Shown: positions 1 through 8,225 of the stretch, in pieces
Position numbering within the stretch: position 1 is the first letter of the stretch
Layout of the letters: each line of letters starts with the position of its first letter
Assembly (NCBI RefSeq): GCF_001499735.1
Contig: NZ_LN848257.1
Span: 4,297,084-4,336,071, forward strand
Length of the DNA stretch: 38,988 nucleotides
Direction of reading: 5' to 3'
Source of the DNA: Thiocapsa sp. KS1
Lineage (GTDB): Bacteria > Pseudomonadota > Gammaproteobacteria > Chromatiales > Chromatiaceae
Translations under genes and position numbers: made by a program
The notes under the pieces: generated by a model
What the model was told of the DNA's origin: nothing
Seen by the model: the letters and a program-made list of their open reading frames with translations, nothing else
The model's database searches: none

Positions 1-234
1 GATCGGCCAGGCGGCGAAGATGGCGCCGCCGGCGGTGATCAGCCAGACCTGGTTGCCGTCCCAGTGCGGGCCGATGGTGTTGATGATGACGCGTCGCTCG
101 TCGTCGGTCTTGCCCAGGAAGGGCAGGAGTGCGCCGACGCCCATGTCCATGCCGTCGGTCACGGCGAAGCCGATCAAGAGCACGCCGACCAGCACCCACC
201 AGATGAACTTCAGGACTTCGTAGTCGATGATCAT
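1..234 (-). CDS. cydB: Cytochrome bd quinol oxidase subunit II (partial)
   Basis: Only the first 78 codons are present; the rest lies beyond the left edge. The protein starts [13 protein letters not shown] and continues with the conserved CydB N-terminus: a first membrane helix, then [13 protein letters not shown] and [18 protein letters not shown]. CydB is the second membrane subunit of the bd-type terminal oxidase, which oxidises quinol and reduces O2 at high affinity in the inner membrane. The ATG lies 10 bases after the cydA stop, with a GGGA just upstream, so the two genes form one operon. The assignment rests on family knowledge of these motifs and is secure despite truncation. Confidence 0.95.
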   Translation of the reverse strand, partial: MIIDYEVLKFIWWVLVGVLLIGFAVTDGMDMGVGALLPFLGKTDDERRVIINTIGPHWDGNQVWLITAGGAIFAAWPI

Positions 235-244
235 GATCGGTCCC

Positions 245-1864
245 CTAGTCTTGCCGTTTCTGCGGTGCGAGCGCGGGTGCCGGGCCGCCTGCGGTGGTTG
301 AGCGGGACGCCTTGGCCGCCGCTTCGTGGTGGTAGCGGCCCGTATGCAGCGAGCTGGGTCCCTGCCGCCCGAACTTGAACATCAGATACATCTCGATGAT
401 CAGGAGCACCGTGTAGAAGAGGACGAAGGCCGAGAGGCTGATGATGAGGTCGCTCGGTGCCAGGCTCGAGGCCGCGATACTGGTGGGCAGGACCTCGCCG
501 ATGGCCCAAGGTTGACGGCCGAACTCGGCGACGAACCAGCCCGTCTCCGCCGCAATCCAGGGCACCGGGATGCTCCAGAGGAAGAGCCGCAGCAGCCAGC
601 GTTTCTCTTGAATGACCCGTTTGGCGTTGAAGTAGAAGCCCAGGATCATCAGGGCCAGCATCCAGAACCCGGCCGCGACCATGACGCGGAAGCTCCAGAA
701 GAGCGGCGCGACCTCGGGAATCGAGTCCTTGACCGCCATGCGGATCTGCTCCTCGGTGGCTTGGCTCGGGTCGTCCGTATAGCGCTTGAGCAGGAGCCCG
801 TAGCCGAGATCGTCCTTGTGATCCTCGAAGACCGCGCGGTTCTCCGGCGTGTCCTCATCCCCGCGCAGGCGCTGCAGATACTCGTAGGCGATCATGCCGC
901 TGCGGATGCGGATCTCATGGTCCACCATCAGATCCTTCAGTCCCTTCACCTCGGTGTCGAGCGAGCGCGTGGCGATTAGACCCAAGAGCCAGGGGATCTT
1001 GACCGCCCCGTGCGTCTCCTCGTCCTCGTTGCTCGGGAAGCCGATGATCGTAAAGCCGGCCGGTGCAGGCTCGGAATGCCACTCGGCCTCGATCGCCGCG
1101 AGCTTCACCTTCTGCACGTCGCCAACCTCGTAGCCGGACTCGTCGCCGAGCAGGATGACCGAGAGGATGCCTGCCAGGCCAAAACCGATCGCGACCGAGA
1201 AGGAGCGCTTGGCGAAGGCCAGATCCCGCCCCTTGAGCATGTACCAGGAGCTGATGCCGAGCACGAACATGGATGCGGTCACATAGCCGGCGGCCACCGT
1301 GTGCACGAACTTGACCTGCGCGACCGGGTTGACCACGACCTCCATGAAGTTGGTCATCTCCATGCGCATGGTCTCGTAGCTGAACTCCGCACCGACCGGG
1401 TTCTGCATCCAGCCGTTGGCGACCAGGATCCAGAGCGCCGAGAGGTTGGATGCCAACGCCATCAGGAAGGTGACGGTCAGATGCTGGCGTTTGGACAGTC
1501 GCTCCCAGCCGAGGAAGAACAGGCCGATGAAGGTCGATTCCAGGAAGAAGGCCATCAGGCCCTCGATGGCAAGCGGTGCGCCGAAGACGTCGCCGACATA
1601 ATGGCTGTAATAGGCCCAATTGGTCCCGAACTGGAACTCCATAGTCAGCCCGGTCGTCACGCCCAGCGCGAAGTTGATGCCGAAGAGCTTGCCCCAGAAC
1701 TTGGTCATGTCCCGGTAGATCTCGCGTCCGGTCATGACATAGACGCTCTCCATGATCACCAGGATCCAGGCGAGGCCGAGTGTGAGGGGTACGAAGAGGA
1801 AGTGGTACATCGCGGTCATGGCGAACTGCCACCGCGAGAGCTCGATCATGGTGCTGTCAAGCAT
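245..1864 (-). CDS. cydA: Cytochrome bd quinol oxidase subunit I
   Basis: 539 residues, close to the usual 520-540 of long-Q-loop CydA. CydA binds hemes b558, b595 and d and carries the quinol site on the periplasmic side of the inner membrane. Visible ligands match E. coli positions: H21 ([12 protein letters not shown]), H188 ([11 protein letters not shown]) and M395 (FRVMVAAGF). The acidic proton-path residues E101 and E109 lie in [13 protein letters not shown], and the [13 protein letters not shown] signature is present near the C-terminus. The segment from about 255 to 385 is the Q loop. The start [14 protein letters not shown] aligns with E. coli MLDIVELSRLQF; a second Met five codons in is possible. 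A perfect 14-bp hairpin lies upstream. Context with the FNR-like regulator suggests oxygen-responsive expression (inference). Confidence 0.97.
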   Translation of the reverse strand: MLDSTMIELSRWQFAMTAMYHFLFVPLTLGLAWILVIMESVYVMTGREIYRDMTKFWGKLFGINFALGVTTGLTMEFQFGTNWAYYSHYVGDVFGAPLAIEGLMAFFLESTFIGLFFLGWERLSKRQHLTVTFLMALASNLSALWILVANGWMQNPVGAEFSYETMRMEMTNFMEVVVNPVAQVKFVHTVAAGYVTASMFVLGISSWYMLKGRDLAFAKRSFSVAIGFGLAGILSVILLGDESGYEVGDVQKVKLAAIEAEWHSEPAPAGFTIIGFPSNEDEETHGAVKIPWLLGLIATRSLDTEVKGLKDLMVDHEIRIRSGMIAYEYLQRLRGDEDTPENRAVFEDHKDDLGYGLLLKRYTDDPSQATEEQIRMAVKDSIPEVAPLFWSFRVMVAAGFWMLALMILGFYFNAKRVIQEKRWLLRLFLWSIPVPWIAAETGWFVAEFGRQPWAIGEVLPTSIAASSLAPSDLIISLSAFVLFYTVLLIIEMYLMFKFGRQGPSSLHTGRYHHEAAAKASRSTTAGGPAPALAPQKRQD

Positions 1865-1924
1865 GGCGATCGTCCCGAGGTTGGAGACCAGGAGTGGGAG
1901 GGATGCGTTTTTGGATCGGGGATC

Positions 1925-1956
1925 CGCTGTCGGCGATCATGCGATCGCCGACAGCG
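1925..1956. repeat. Perfect 14-bp inverted repeat between nifX-like gene and cydA
   Basis: The arms cgctgtcggcgatc and gatcgccgacagcg are separated by four bases (atgc). The repeat lies in the 191-base gap between the nifX-like stop and the cydA start. No T-run follows on either strand, so it is not a textbook intrinsic terminator. It could be a terminator or mRNA-processing hairpin for the upstream genes, or a dyad operator for cydA. The repeat itself is seen directly; its role is open. Confidence 0.75.
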
Positions 1957-2055
1957 TCGCACAGCGCGGATGCGCCGTTTGGACTAGGCTAGGCGGGTGC
2001 AGCGTCGCCGCAAATGACGAATCGCAACGTCGGGCGATCGCCGGGTTGTTCGCGG

Positions 2056-2451
2056 TCAATCGTGCGCGTGTGCACCCTCGCCGTGCCCCTTGTCATGTCC
2101 ATGATCGTGCGTGTGCGGGGCCGCCGCGGGCAAGGGTTGTCCGCCGAAGACGGCGGTCACGGCAGTCAGCGGATCGGTCGCGCTGGTCGTGAGGACCTGG
2201 ATGCCGTGTCGTGCCATACGCTGCAGGAAGCCCTGCCCGGCGCCTTGGGTAACAATGGCATTGAGCTTGAGCTCGAACAGCGGGTGATCCTCCCCGTGGT
2301 ATTCATGCAGGGACAACTCCATCGGCAGATCCAACCGATCGACCTCGGTCGGATTGCCGTCGGCGTCCGCCTCGTAAACGATGAAGCGACGGCTCTTGCC
2401 GGCGTGTCCGGTGATGGTTCGGAAATTCTGGCTGGTGACGGCAATACGCAT
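2056..2451 (-). CDS. NifX/NafY-like (dinitrogenase FeMo-cofactor biosynthesis domain) protein with His-rich tail
   Basis: 131 residues from the chosen start MRIAVTSQNF, which has GGGGA eight bases upstream. The frame stays open further upstream (MTNRS at 2496), but the domain begins at MRIAV. Residues 1-105 match the NifX/NifB-C domain (PF02579), including ITGHAGKSRRFIVYE and the GAGQGFLQRMARHGIQVLTT segment. Such domains bind Fe-S or FeMo-cofactor precursors. The last 20 or so residues are unusually rich in histidine (HTHDHGHDKGHGEGAHAHD), which suggests a metal-binding or metallochaperone role. No nif genes are nearby. The gene sits between a DUF6858-like gene and cydAB, so a role in metal or redox handling outside nitrogen fixation is possible (inference). 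Confidence 0.85.
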   Translation of the reverse strand: MRIAVTSQNFRTITGHAGKSRRFIVYEADADGNPTEVDRLDLPMELSLHEYHGEDHPLFELKLNAIVTQGAGQGFLQRMARHGIQVLTTSATDPLTAVTAVFGGQPLPAAAPHTHDHGHDKGHGEGAHAHD

Positions 2452-2510
2452 AGATTTCCCCGTGCTCAGAACGGCGAAGACGCTTCGATTGGTCATGGAT
2501 TTTGGATCTC

Positions 2511-2957
2511 TTATAAGGTTGTTTGATCGGGTTTGGCCTGCCGCCGGACTGAGGCCGGGGTCGTCTCTGTCCGCCGCAGACGCAGCGCCCAATCCTCCAT
2601 TGCCGCGTTCGCCACGGGCATGGGCGATTCAATGAAGGTGATCACGAAGCCGTCGTCGGTCTCCGCGATGCCGATCGAGCGGGGGCGCATGGCGAGGGCC
2701 TGCGGGTTCGGAAGGGTGATGCCGAAACAGAAGACCAGGTTTCTGGCCGCTCGGATGCCTTCGCCGACGCGTCCGTCCGGGAGCGATCGGGTGTGTCGCA
2801 GGTGATCGAGCTCGGCGATGAAAACGGCCGACGGGTGCGCCTCGATGCAGTCCCTGAAATAGCCACAGACGGCATCGACCGACTCGAACGGCGTCTCCTC
2901 GCGGTCGATCTCCAACACGTAGACCGGAAACGACTCCCGGAGCACGGTCTGTTTCAT
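2511..2957 (-). CDS. DUF6858-like protein of unknown function
   Basis: 148 residues, starting MKQTVLRESFPVYVLEIDREE after a strong GGGAGGG ribosome-binding site. It resembles the DUF6858 family from memory: an N-terminal FPVYVLEID strand, EAHPSAVFIAELDHLRHT, then NLVFCFGITLPNPQALAMRPRSIGI and a C-terminal FVITFIESPMP. No signal peptide or membrane segment is visible. The C-terminal tail is polar and poorly conserved in appearance. It lies 59 bases upstream of the NifX-like gene on the same strand, and I recall the two families as frequent neighbours (family knowledge, not checked). No function can be given. Confidence 0.8.
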   Translation of the reverse strand: MKQTVLRESFPVYVLEIDREETPFESVDAVCGYFRDCIEAHPSAVFIAELDHLRHTRSLPDGRVGEGIRAARNLVFCFGITLPNPQALAMRPRSIGIAETDDGFVITFIESPMPVANAAMEDWALRLRRTETTPASVRRQAKPDQTTL

Positions 2958-3257
2958 GATCTGCCCTCCCGGTCTCGGTCAAGCGGCGGAGCTGCACCGC
3001 GGAGGGCGCCATCATTGGGTGTGAGCGCTGCTCGGGGCATTGAAATCGGTCAACCCGGCTGAACCGCGTCTGCGGTCTGTGCCGATCCCGGTCGTGGATG
3101 AAGGCGATGAAGCACGCCGGAGGCGTCGCCGGGAACGTGGTTCAGGATAAACAATCCCTTTGAATTGGATTCTCTTGAAACGCGTCTCTCGCGGCGCGCT
3201 CCGGAGCGCGCGATGTCGAGCCTCACCGAGAACACGGTCTATTGCGCCGGACGCGTT
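2958..3257. other. Intergenic region upstream of DUF6858-nifX-like-cydAB
   Basis: About 300 bases with no convincing gene. It holds an FNR-type dyad (listed separately) about 85 bases upstream of the DUF6858-like start, which is the likely promoter region for the minus-strand genes. A short AT-richer stretch near 3140-3180 stands out from the GC-rich background. A 61-codon open frame here has no ribosome-binding site or recognisable product and was not called. Confidence 0.5.
3040..3053. promoter_or_regulatory. FNR/ANR-type half-site dyad
   Basis: The sequence TTGAAATCGGTCAA is a TTGA-N6-TCAA dyad. It resembles the FNR/ANR consensus TTGAT-N4-ATCAA, with the fifth base of each half-site mismatched. 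It lies 83-96 bases upstream of the DUF6858-like ATG. The adjacent FNR-like regulator has the E-x2-S-R recognition helix expected to read TTGAT half-sites. The site is visible; regulation by that protein is inference. Confidence 0.45.
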
Positions 3258-3968
3258 TCAACCCTCCGCGATGCGCTTGAGGTTGGGAATGTCGAGCAAA
3301 AAGCGATTAGGGTCGGTCTCGACCAGCAGGCTCTGGCGCTTGAACTCGGCGATGGTGCGGCTCGCGGTCTCGGTGGTGATGCCGAGCATGGCGCCCATGT
3401 CCTCGCGGCTGAACAATTGGCAGGCACTGCTCTCGCGATCGCGCACCAGGCGCAGCAGAAGGCGCGCGATCCGCTGACGGGCGGAGCCGGTTGAGAGCTC
3501 GGTCAGCCAGGCATCGGCCTCGTTCAAGGCGCGTTGCCAGCGCGAGATCAGCTCGCGATGCAGATCCGGATTGTTGCAGCCCAGGTCGCGGACCAACCGG
3601 GCCGGGAAGCGGCAGACCTCGGTCGGCTGCAGGGCCACGGCCTCGTGCTGGTAGGTGCCGCCTTCGAGCATCGCCTCCAGTCCCAGCACATCGGTCGTGC
3701 GCACGACACGTACGATGCGTTGACTGCCGTCCGGAAGGTACTGCACAAGCTTCAATGCCCCGGAGCGTATGGTGAACATATGATCGGCCGGGTCACCTGT
3801 ACGGTAAAGACTGGTGCCCGGCTTCAGGCTGAACTGGTCGATCGGGTCGTGGATCCGGTCGAAATCCGATTCGGCCAAACCGGCGAAGAGGACCGTGGTG
3901 CGGAGCGAGCAGTTGAGACAATCGGCCTCGCCCGACCAGGCGTCTCGCAGCGTGACACTTTTAACCAT
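3258..3968 (-). CDS. Crp/Fnr-family transcriptional regulator, FNR-like
   Basis: 236 residues: an N-terminal Cys motif (C17-L-N-C20), a cyclic-nucleotide-type beta-roll (about 28-140), a dimer helix, and a C-terminal winged helix (about 160-230). The recognition helix GITTETASRTI has E200, S203 and R204, the FNR pattern for TTGAT sites. C119 in TEVCRFP lines up with E. coli FNR C122. Of the four FNR cluster ligands, the one equivalent to C29 is absent because C20 is followed by SLRTTVLFAG; C131 is also present. It may be an altered [4Fe-4S] or redox/NO sensor rather than a standard O2 sensor. It is the first gene of the block that leads to cydAB, which suggests respiratory control (inference). 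The start has no strong ribosome-binding site. Confidence 0.9.
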   Translation of the reverse strand: MVKSVTLRDAWSGEADCLNCSLRTTVLFAGLAESDFDRIHDPIDQFSLKPGTSLYRTGDPADHMFTIRSGALKLVQYLPDGSQRIVRVVRTTDVLGLEAMLEGGTYQHEAVALQPTEVCRFPARLVRDLGCNNPDLHRELISRWQRALNEADAWLTELSTGSARQRIARLLLRLVRDRESSACQLFSREDMGAMLGITTETASRTIAEFKRQSLLVETDPNRFLLDIPNLKRIAEG

Positions 3969-4169
3969 ATGAGTCGTCTGGCTCTCGTCGTTCGGGGCAC
4001 GGCGGTGCCTGATGGCCCAGTGTAGCCGATCGGTTCGGCGAGATCATTTCGCAGGCGGGGTTGCGTCGCGTCGTCGCCCTCTCTACCTTGACGGGCCCGG
4101 TATCCGGCAAAACCGCCGGCCTCGTGCTCCAACTCGGGGTCGCCCCCGCTCATCCACACGGTACGACCG

Positions 4170-6086
4170 ATGACCTTGCTCAGCCTCGACTCCGTTGCCC
4201 TCTCCTATGGCCTGCCGCCGCTCTTGGAGGACGTCTCCTTCAGCATCGAGCGAGGCGAGCGGATCTGTCTGATCGGCCGCAACGGCGCCGGTAAGTCGAC
4301 CTTGCTGCGGATCATCGACGGGGAGATCCAGGCCGACTCGGGTCAGATGCGCGCGGCTGCGGGGCTCAAGGTGGCGCGCTTGACCCAGGAGATCCCGCGC
4401 GGGGAGGAGGGGAGCGTCTTCGAGGTCGTCTCCGCCGGCCTTGGTGATCTCGGGGTGCTTCTGAGCAACTACTTCAAGCTCTCCCACGGTCTGGGTACCG
4501 ACCCGAGCGAGGAGGACCTGACCCGTCTGGCACGGGTCCAGCAGCAATTGGAGGACGGCGGCGGCTGGGCGATCGAGCAACGTACCGAGCGCGTCATCTC
4601 GCGGCTCGGGCTCGACGCCGAGGCCAGGTTCAGCGCGCTCTCGGGTGGTCTGCAACGTCGCGTCCTGCTCGCCCGTGCCCTGGTGACCGAGCCCGATCTC
4701 CTGCTGCTCGACGAGCCGACCAACCATCTGGACATCGATGCGATCGATTGGCTCGAAGACTTCCTGATCGACTTTTCGGGCTCCTTGCTCTTCGTCACCC
4801 ACGATCGGCGCTTCCTGCAACGGGTCGCGACCCGGATCCTGGAGCTCGATCGCGGCCGGATCACCGACTGGCCCGGCGACTACGCCAACTATCTGCGTCG
4901 CCGCGAGGAGCGTCTGCATGCGGAGGCACAGGCCGCGGCCCAGTTCGACCGCAAGCTCGCCGAGGAGGAGGTCTGGATCCGCCAAGGCATCAAGGCGCGG
5001 CGTACCCGCAACGAAGGGCGCGTACGCGCGCTGGAATCCATGCGCCGCGAACGCCTCGAGCGGCGCGAGCTGCAAGGCACGGCGCGTCTGCGTCTGAGCG
5101 AGGCGGATCGTTCCGGCAAGCTGGTGGTCGAGGCCGAGGAGATCGGCTTCGCTTGGGGCGACACCCCGGTGATCCGCGATTTCAGTACGCTCATCCTGCG
5201 CGGCGACAAGATCGGCATCATCGGCCCGAACGGCGCCGGCAAGAGCACGCTGCTGAAGCTGCTGCTCGGCGATCTGGAGCCCCAAAGCGGGACGATTCGA
5301 CGTGGCACCAACCTGCAGGTGGCCTATTTCGATCAACTGCGCGCCCAGCTCGACCTGGACAAGAGCGTTCAGGACAACGTCGCGGGCGGTAGCGACAAGG
5401 TCGAGGTGGACGGCCAGAGCCGTCACGTCCTGTCCTATCTGAAGGACTTTCTCTTCACGCCCGAGCGTGCGCGCCAACCGGTCAAGGCCCTCTCGGGCGG
5501 GGAGCGCAATCGCCTGCTGCTGGCCAAGCTCTTCACCCGCCCGGCCAATCTACTGGTGCTCGACGAGCCGACCAATGACCTGGATACCGAGACACTCGAG
5601 CTGCTCGAAGACCTGCTGGTCGAGTTCCAGGGCACCCTCTTGCTGGTCTCTCACGACCGGGCATTGCTCGACAACGTCGCCACCAGCACCCTCGTCTTCG
5701 AGGGCGAAGGTCGGGTCCGCGAGTATGTCGGCGGATACGAGGACTGGGTGCGTCAACGCGATCCGCGGCGTTCGGGCGAGTTCAAGACGAAACCGGCGGA
5801 CTCCGCGACACAGCCGTCATCCCCCGCGGGCGGGACGAATCAGCCCAAGGCTGCACCCAAGGGCGAGAAGCTGAGCTTCAAGGAAACCCGCGAGCTTGCC
5901 GAGCTGCCGGCGCGAATCGAGACGCTGGAGGGCACGCAAGCCGAGCTGCACGCACGCCTGGCCGATCCGGCCTTCTATCAGGCCGCCCGCGAGGAGGTCG
6001 CTGCGGTCAAGGCGCGTCTGGAGGCGTTGGAGTCCGAGCTCGAGACCGCCTACGCGCGCTGGGAGGCACTCGAGGCGCGGCGCTGA
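4170..6086 (+). CDS. uup: ABC-F family ATPase Uup
   Basis: 638 residues with two ABC ATPase modules and no membrane domain, as in ABC-F proteins that act on ribosomes or, for Uup, on branched DNA and ribosome assembly. The first Walker A is GRNGAGKST (36-44), with signature LSGGLQRR from 157 and Walker B LLLLDEPTNHLD. The second Walker A is GPNGAGKST (352-360), with signature LSGGERNR from 441 and LLVLDEPTNDLD. The inter-ABC linker is arginine-rich. A proline/threonine-rich stretch leads to a C-terminal coiled coil (about 570-638), which is the DNA-binding domain that separates Uup from EttA and YheS. The gene stands alone and is followed by a hairpin. Confidence 0.93.
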   Translation: MTLLSLDSVALSYGLPPLLEDVSFSIERGERICLIGRNGAGKSTLLRIIDGEIQADSGQMRAAAGLKVARLTQEIPRGEEGSVFEVVSAGLGDLGVLLSNYFKLSHGLGTDPSEEDLTRLARVQQQLEDGGGWAIEQRTERVISRLGLDAEARFSALSGGLQRRVLLARALVTEPDLLLLDEPTNHLDIDAIDWLEDFLIDFSGSLLFVTHDRRFLQRVATRILELDRGRITDWPGDYANYLRRREERLHAEAQAAAQFDRKLAEEEVWIRQGIKARRTRNEGRVRALESMRRERLERRELQGTARLRLSEADRSGKLVVEAEEIGFAWGDTPVIRDFSTLILRGDKIGIIGPNGAGKSTLLKLLLGDLEPQSGTIRRGTNLQVAYFDQLRAQLDLDKSVQDNVAGGSDKVEVDGQSRHVLSYLKDFLFTPERARQPVKALSGGERNRLLLAKLFTRPANLLVLDEPTNDLDTETLELLEDLLVEFQGTLLLVSHDRALLDNVATSTLVFEGEGRVREYVGGYEDWVRQRDPRRSGEFKTKPADSATQPSSPAGGTNQPKAAPKGEKLSFKETRELAELPARIETLEGTQAELHARLADPAFYQAAREEVAAVKARLEALESELETAYARWEALEARR

Positions 6087-6129
6087 TCCGGCTGGAGCGA
6101 GTCCGTGCATGCGCAGAAGGATCGAGCGC

Positions 6130-6154
6130 CGGACGGCGTGTTTGTCGCCGTCCG
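6130..6154 (+). terminator. Hairpin downstream of uup
   Basis: A perfect 9-bp stem (cggacggcg / cgccgtccg) with a 7-base loop (tgtttgt), 44 bases after the uup stop. No T-run follows, so it is a possible but non-classical terminator between uup and the next transcription unit. Confidence 0.4.
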
Positions 6155-6244
6155 CGTCCTGAACTAACATCGCCGTTTGCTCCCGGCCGGCTCGCTGCCG
6201 TTTTCCGCCAAACATCGGTTGTCACTCAGGACGCGGTTCAATCA

Positions 6245-7117
6245 ATGAAGTTCAAGGTCGATGAATTCCGCAGCTGGAAGCACAAGTGCATCACGCTGCT
6301 CGGGATGTCGGGGGTGGGCAAGACCTATCTCTCCGAGATGTTGCGCCGCAACGACTGGTTCCACTACTCCGGCGACTATCGGATCGGGACGCGGTATCTC
6401 AACGAGCACATCCTCGACCTGGTCAAGGCGCACGCGATGCGCGATCCCTTCCTGCGCGATCTCCTGCGCCATGATTGGGTCGCTATCCACAACAATATCA
6501 AGATCAAGGATCTGGGACCTGTCCTGAGCTTCGTCGGCAAGCTCGGGAATCCCGAGCGCGGGGGGCTGCCGCTCGGCGAGTTCAACCGTCGCCAGGCCCT
6601 GTATCGCGAGGCGGAGATCGCGGCCATGCTGGACGTGCCTGATTTCGTGCGAAAGGCGCAGGAGATCTACAGCTATCCGCATCTGATCAACGACGTCGGC
6701 GGGAGTCTCTGCGAGCTCGACGAGCCGCGGGTCATCGATCTGCTCGCCAAGCACAGCCTGATCCTCTACATCCGGGTCCCGGAGGCGGACGAGATCAAGC
6801 TGATTCAACGTGCACAGGCCGATCCAAAGCCGCTCTACTATCGCCCCGAGTTCCTGCGTGCCGCGCTGAAGGACTATTTGTCGGTCCATGGTCTGGATTT
6901 TGTCGCGCAAGTGGACCCGGACGATTTCACGCGCTGGGTCTTCCCGCGCTTGTTCCATTCGCGGGTGCCGCGTTACGAGGCGATCGCGCGTCCCTATGGC
7001 TATACGGTCTCGTCCGAGGATGTCGCGCAGGTGCGCGACGAGCAGGATTTCCTGCAGTTGATCGAATCGGCGATCGGACAGGCCGAGACGCCGGTCTTCG
7101 ATCCCGAGATGCAGTAA
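6245..7117 (+). CDS. P-loop NTPase of unknown function next to metA
   Basis: 290 residues. A clear Walker A, LLGMSGVGKTYLS, sits at residues 18-30, followed by YSGDYRIGTRYLNEHILDLVK, in the style of small-molecule kinases and other P-loop proteins. A second conserved-looking block is LINDVGGSLCELDEPRV with LILYIRVPEADEIKLI, which may be a Walker-B-like strand and base-binding region. No signal peptide or membrane segment is seen. It ends 22 bases before the metA-type gene on the same strand, so the two are probably co-transcribed. I do not recognise a named family. A kinase-like or regulatory role linked to methionine synthesis is only a suggestion from position. Confidence 0.85.
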   Translation: MKFKVDEFRSWKHKCITLLGMSGVGKTYLSEMLRRNDWFHYSGDYRIGTRYLNEHILDLVKAHAMRDPFLRDLLRHDWVAIHNNIKIKDLGPVLSFVGKLGNPERGGLPLGEFNRRQALYREAEIAAMLDVPDFVRKAQEIYSYPHLINDVGGSLCELDEPRVIDLLAKHSLILYIRVPEADEIKLIQRAQADPKPLYYRPEFLRAALKDYLSVHGLDFVAQVDPDDFTRWVFPRLFHSRVPRYEAIARPYGYTVSSEDVAQVRDEQDFLQLIESAIGQAETPVFDPEMQ

Positions 7118-7139
7118 CCCGAACGACAGGACCGACCCC

Positions 7140-8225
7140 ATGCCGATCGTCGCCCACAATGACCTGCCCACGTTCGAGCGTCTGCGCGAAGAGGGCCACA
7201 AGATCCTCGAGCCCGATCACGCGATACAGCAGGATATCCGCGAGCTGCACATCGGCCTGCTGAACATGATGCCGGATGCCGCACTCGCGGCGACCGAGCG
7301 TCAGTTCTTCCGCCTGATCGGCCAGAGCAATCAGATCGCGCAGTTCTATGTCCACCCCTTCACGCTCGACGCGCTCGACCGCGGTCCCATCACCCGCGAG
7401 TACGTCGAGCGCTACTACGAGCCGTTCGAGAAGATCCGTGCCGAGGGCCTGGACGCCTTGGTGATCACCGGGGCCAATGTCATGGGCCCGGACCTTGCGA
7501 GCCAGACCTTCTGGGAGCCGCTGATCGAGGTGGTCGACTGGGCCTACCACAACGTCAGCTCGACACTCTGCTCCTGCCTGGCGACCCATGCGGTGTTGCA
7601 GTTTCGCTACGGCCAGCGGCGCCGTCCACTGGGCGAGAAGCGCTGGGGCGTCTATGTGCATCGCGTGATCGATCGCAGCCATCCCTTGGTGAGCAGTGTG
7701 AATACGCGCTTCGACGTGCCGCACTCGCGTTTCAACGAGATCGGTCGCGACCAGTTCGAGGCGGCCGGCCTGCACATCCTCGCCGAAAGCGAGGAGGCCG
7801 GGGTGCATCTCGCGGTGAGTCCGGACGGCTTCCGTCAGGTGTTCTTTCAGGGCCATCCCGAGTACGACATCATCTCGCTGCTCAAAGAGTACAAGCGCGA
7901 GGTCAACCGTTTCGCCTCCGGAGAGCGCGACCGGTACCCGCCCGTCCCCGAGAACTATTTCGGCGTCCAGTCGCGTGCCATCTTGGACGAGCACCGCGAG
8001 CGCATCCTCGATGCACTCGACCAGGGGCGCAACCTGCCCGCCTTCCCCGAGCAGCACATCGTCGGCAAGCTCGACAACACCTGGCACGACAGCGGCGAGG
8101 GCGTCCTCGGCAACTGGATGGGGCTGATCTATCAGGTCACCCACAACGACCGCAGGCTTCCCTTCATGTCGCACGTGGATCCCGACGATCCGCTCGCGCT
8201 CAGTTGGCGTCGCCCCGGCGTCTAG
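7140..8225 (+). CDS. metA: Homoserine O-acyltransferase, MetA (HTS) family
   Basis: 361 residues of the MetA/HTS fold. MetA acylates L-homoserine with succinyl- or acetyl-CoA in the first committed step of methionine synthesis in the cytoplasm. The opening block ELHIGLLNMMPDAALAATERQF is a MetA hallmark (NMMP). The catalytic triad is visible: C146 in STLCSCLATHAV, and H239 and E241 in FFQGHPEYD. The acyl-donor specificity loop reads TGANVMGPDL, unlike the E. coli succinyl type (TGAPLG) or the acetyl type (TGAPVE), so the donor cannot be assigned from sequence. The C-terminus (VTHNDRRLPFMSHVDPDDPLAL) is longer than in E. coli MetA. It follows the P-loop gene closely. Confidence 0.92.
   Translation: MPIVAHNDLPTFERLREEGHKILEPDHAIQQDIRELHIGLLNMMPDAALAATERQFFRLIGQSNQIAQFYVHPFTLDALDRGPITREYVERYYEPFEKIRAEGLDALVITGANVMGPDLASQTFWEPLIEVVDWAYHNVSSTLCSCLATHAVLQFRYGQRRRPLGEKRWGVYVHRVIDRSHPLVSSVNTRFDVPHSRFNEIGRDQFEAAGLHILAESEEAGVHLAVSPDGFRQVFFQGHPEYDIISLLKEYKREVNRFASGERDRYPPVPENYFGVQSRAILDEHRERILDALDQGRNLPAFPEQHIVGKLDNTWHDSGEGVLGNWMGLIYQVTHNDRRLPFMSHVDPDDPLALSWRRPGV

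Noticed and set aside
2046-2059. Possible second FNR-type site (TTGTT-N4-GTCAA) upstream of cydA
   Set aside because: Too many mismatches to the consensus, and it overlaps the stop codon of the nifX-like gene.
3050-3235. 61-codon open frame between the FNR-like and DUF6858-like genes
   Set aside because: No ribosome-binding site or family, and it covers the probable promoter region.
4083-5477. Long open frame on the minus strand opposite uup
   Set aside because: It is the antisense shadow of an unmistakable ABC-F gene; its product is low-complexity and has no ribosome-binding site.
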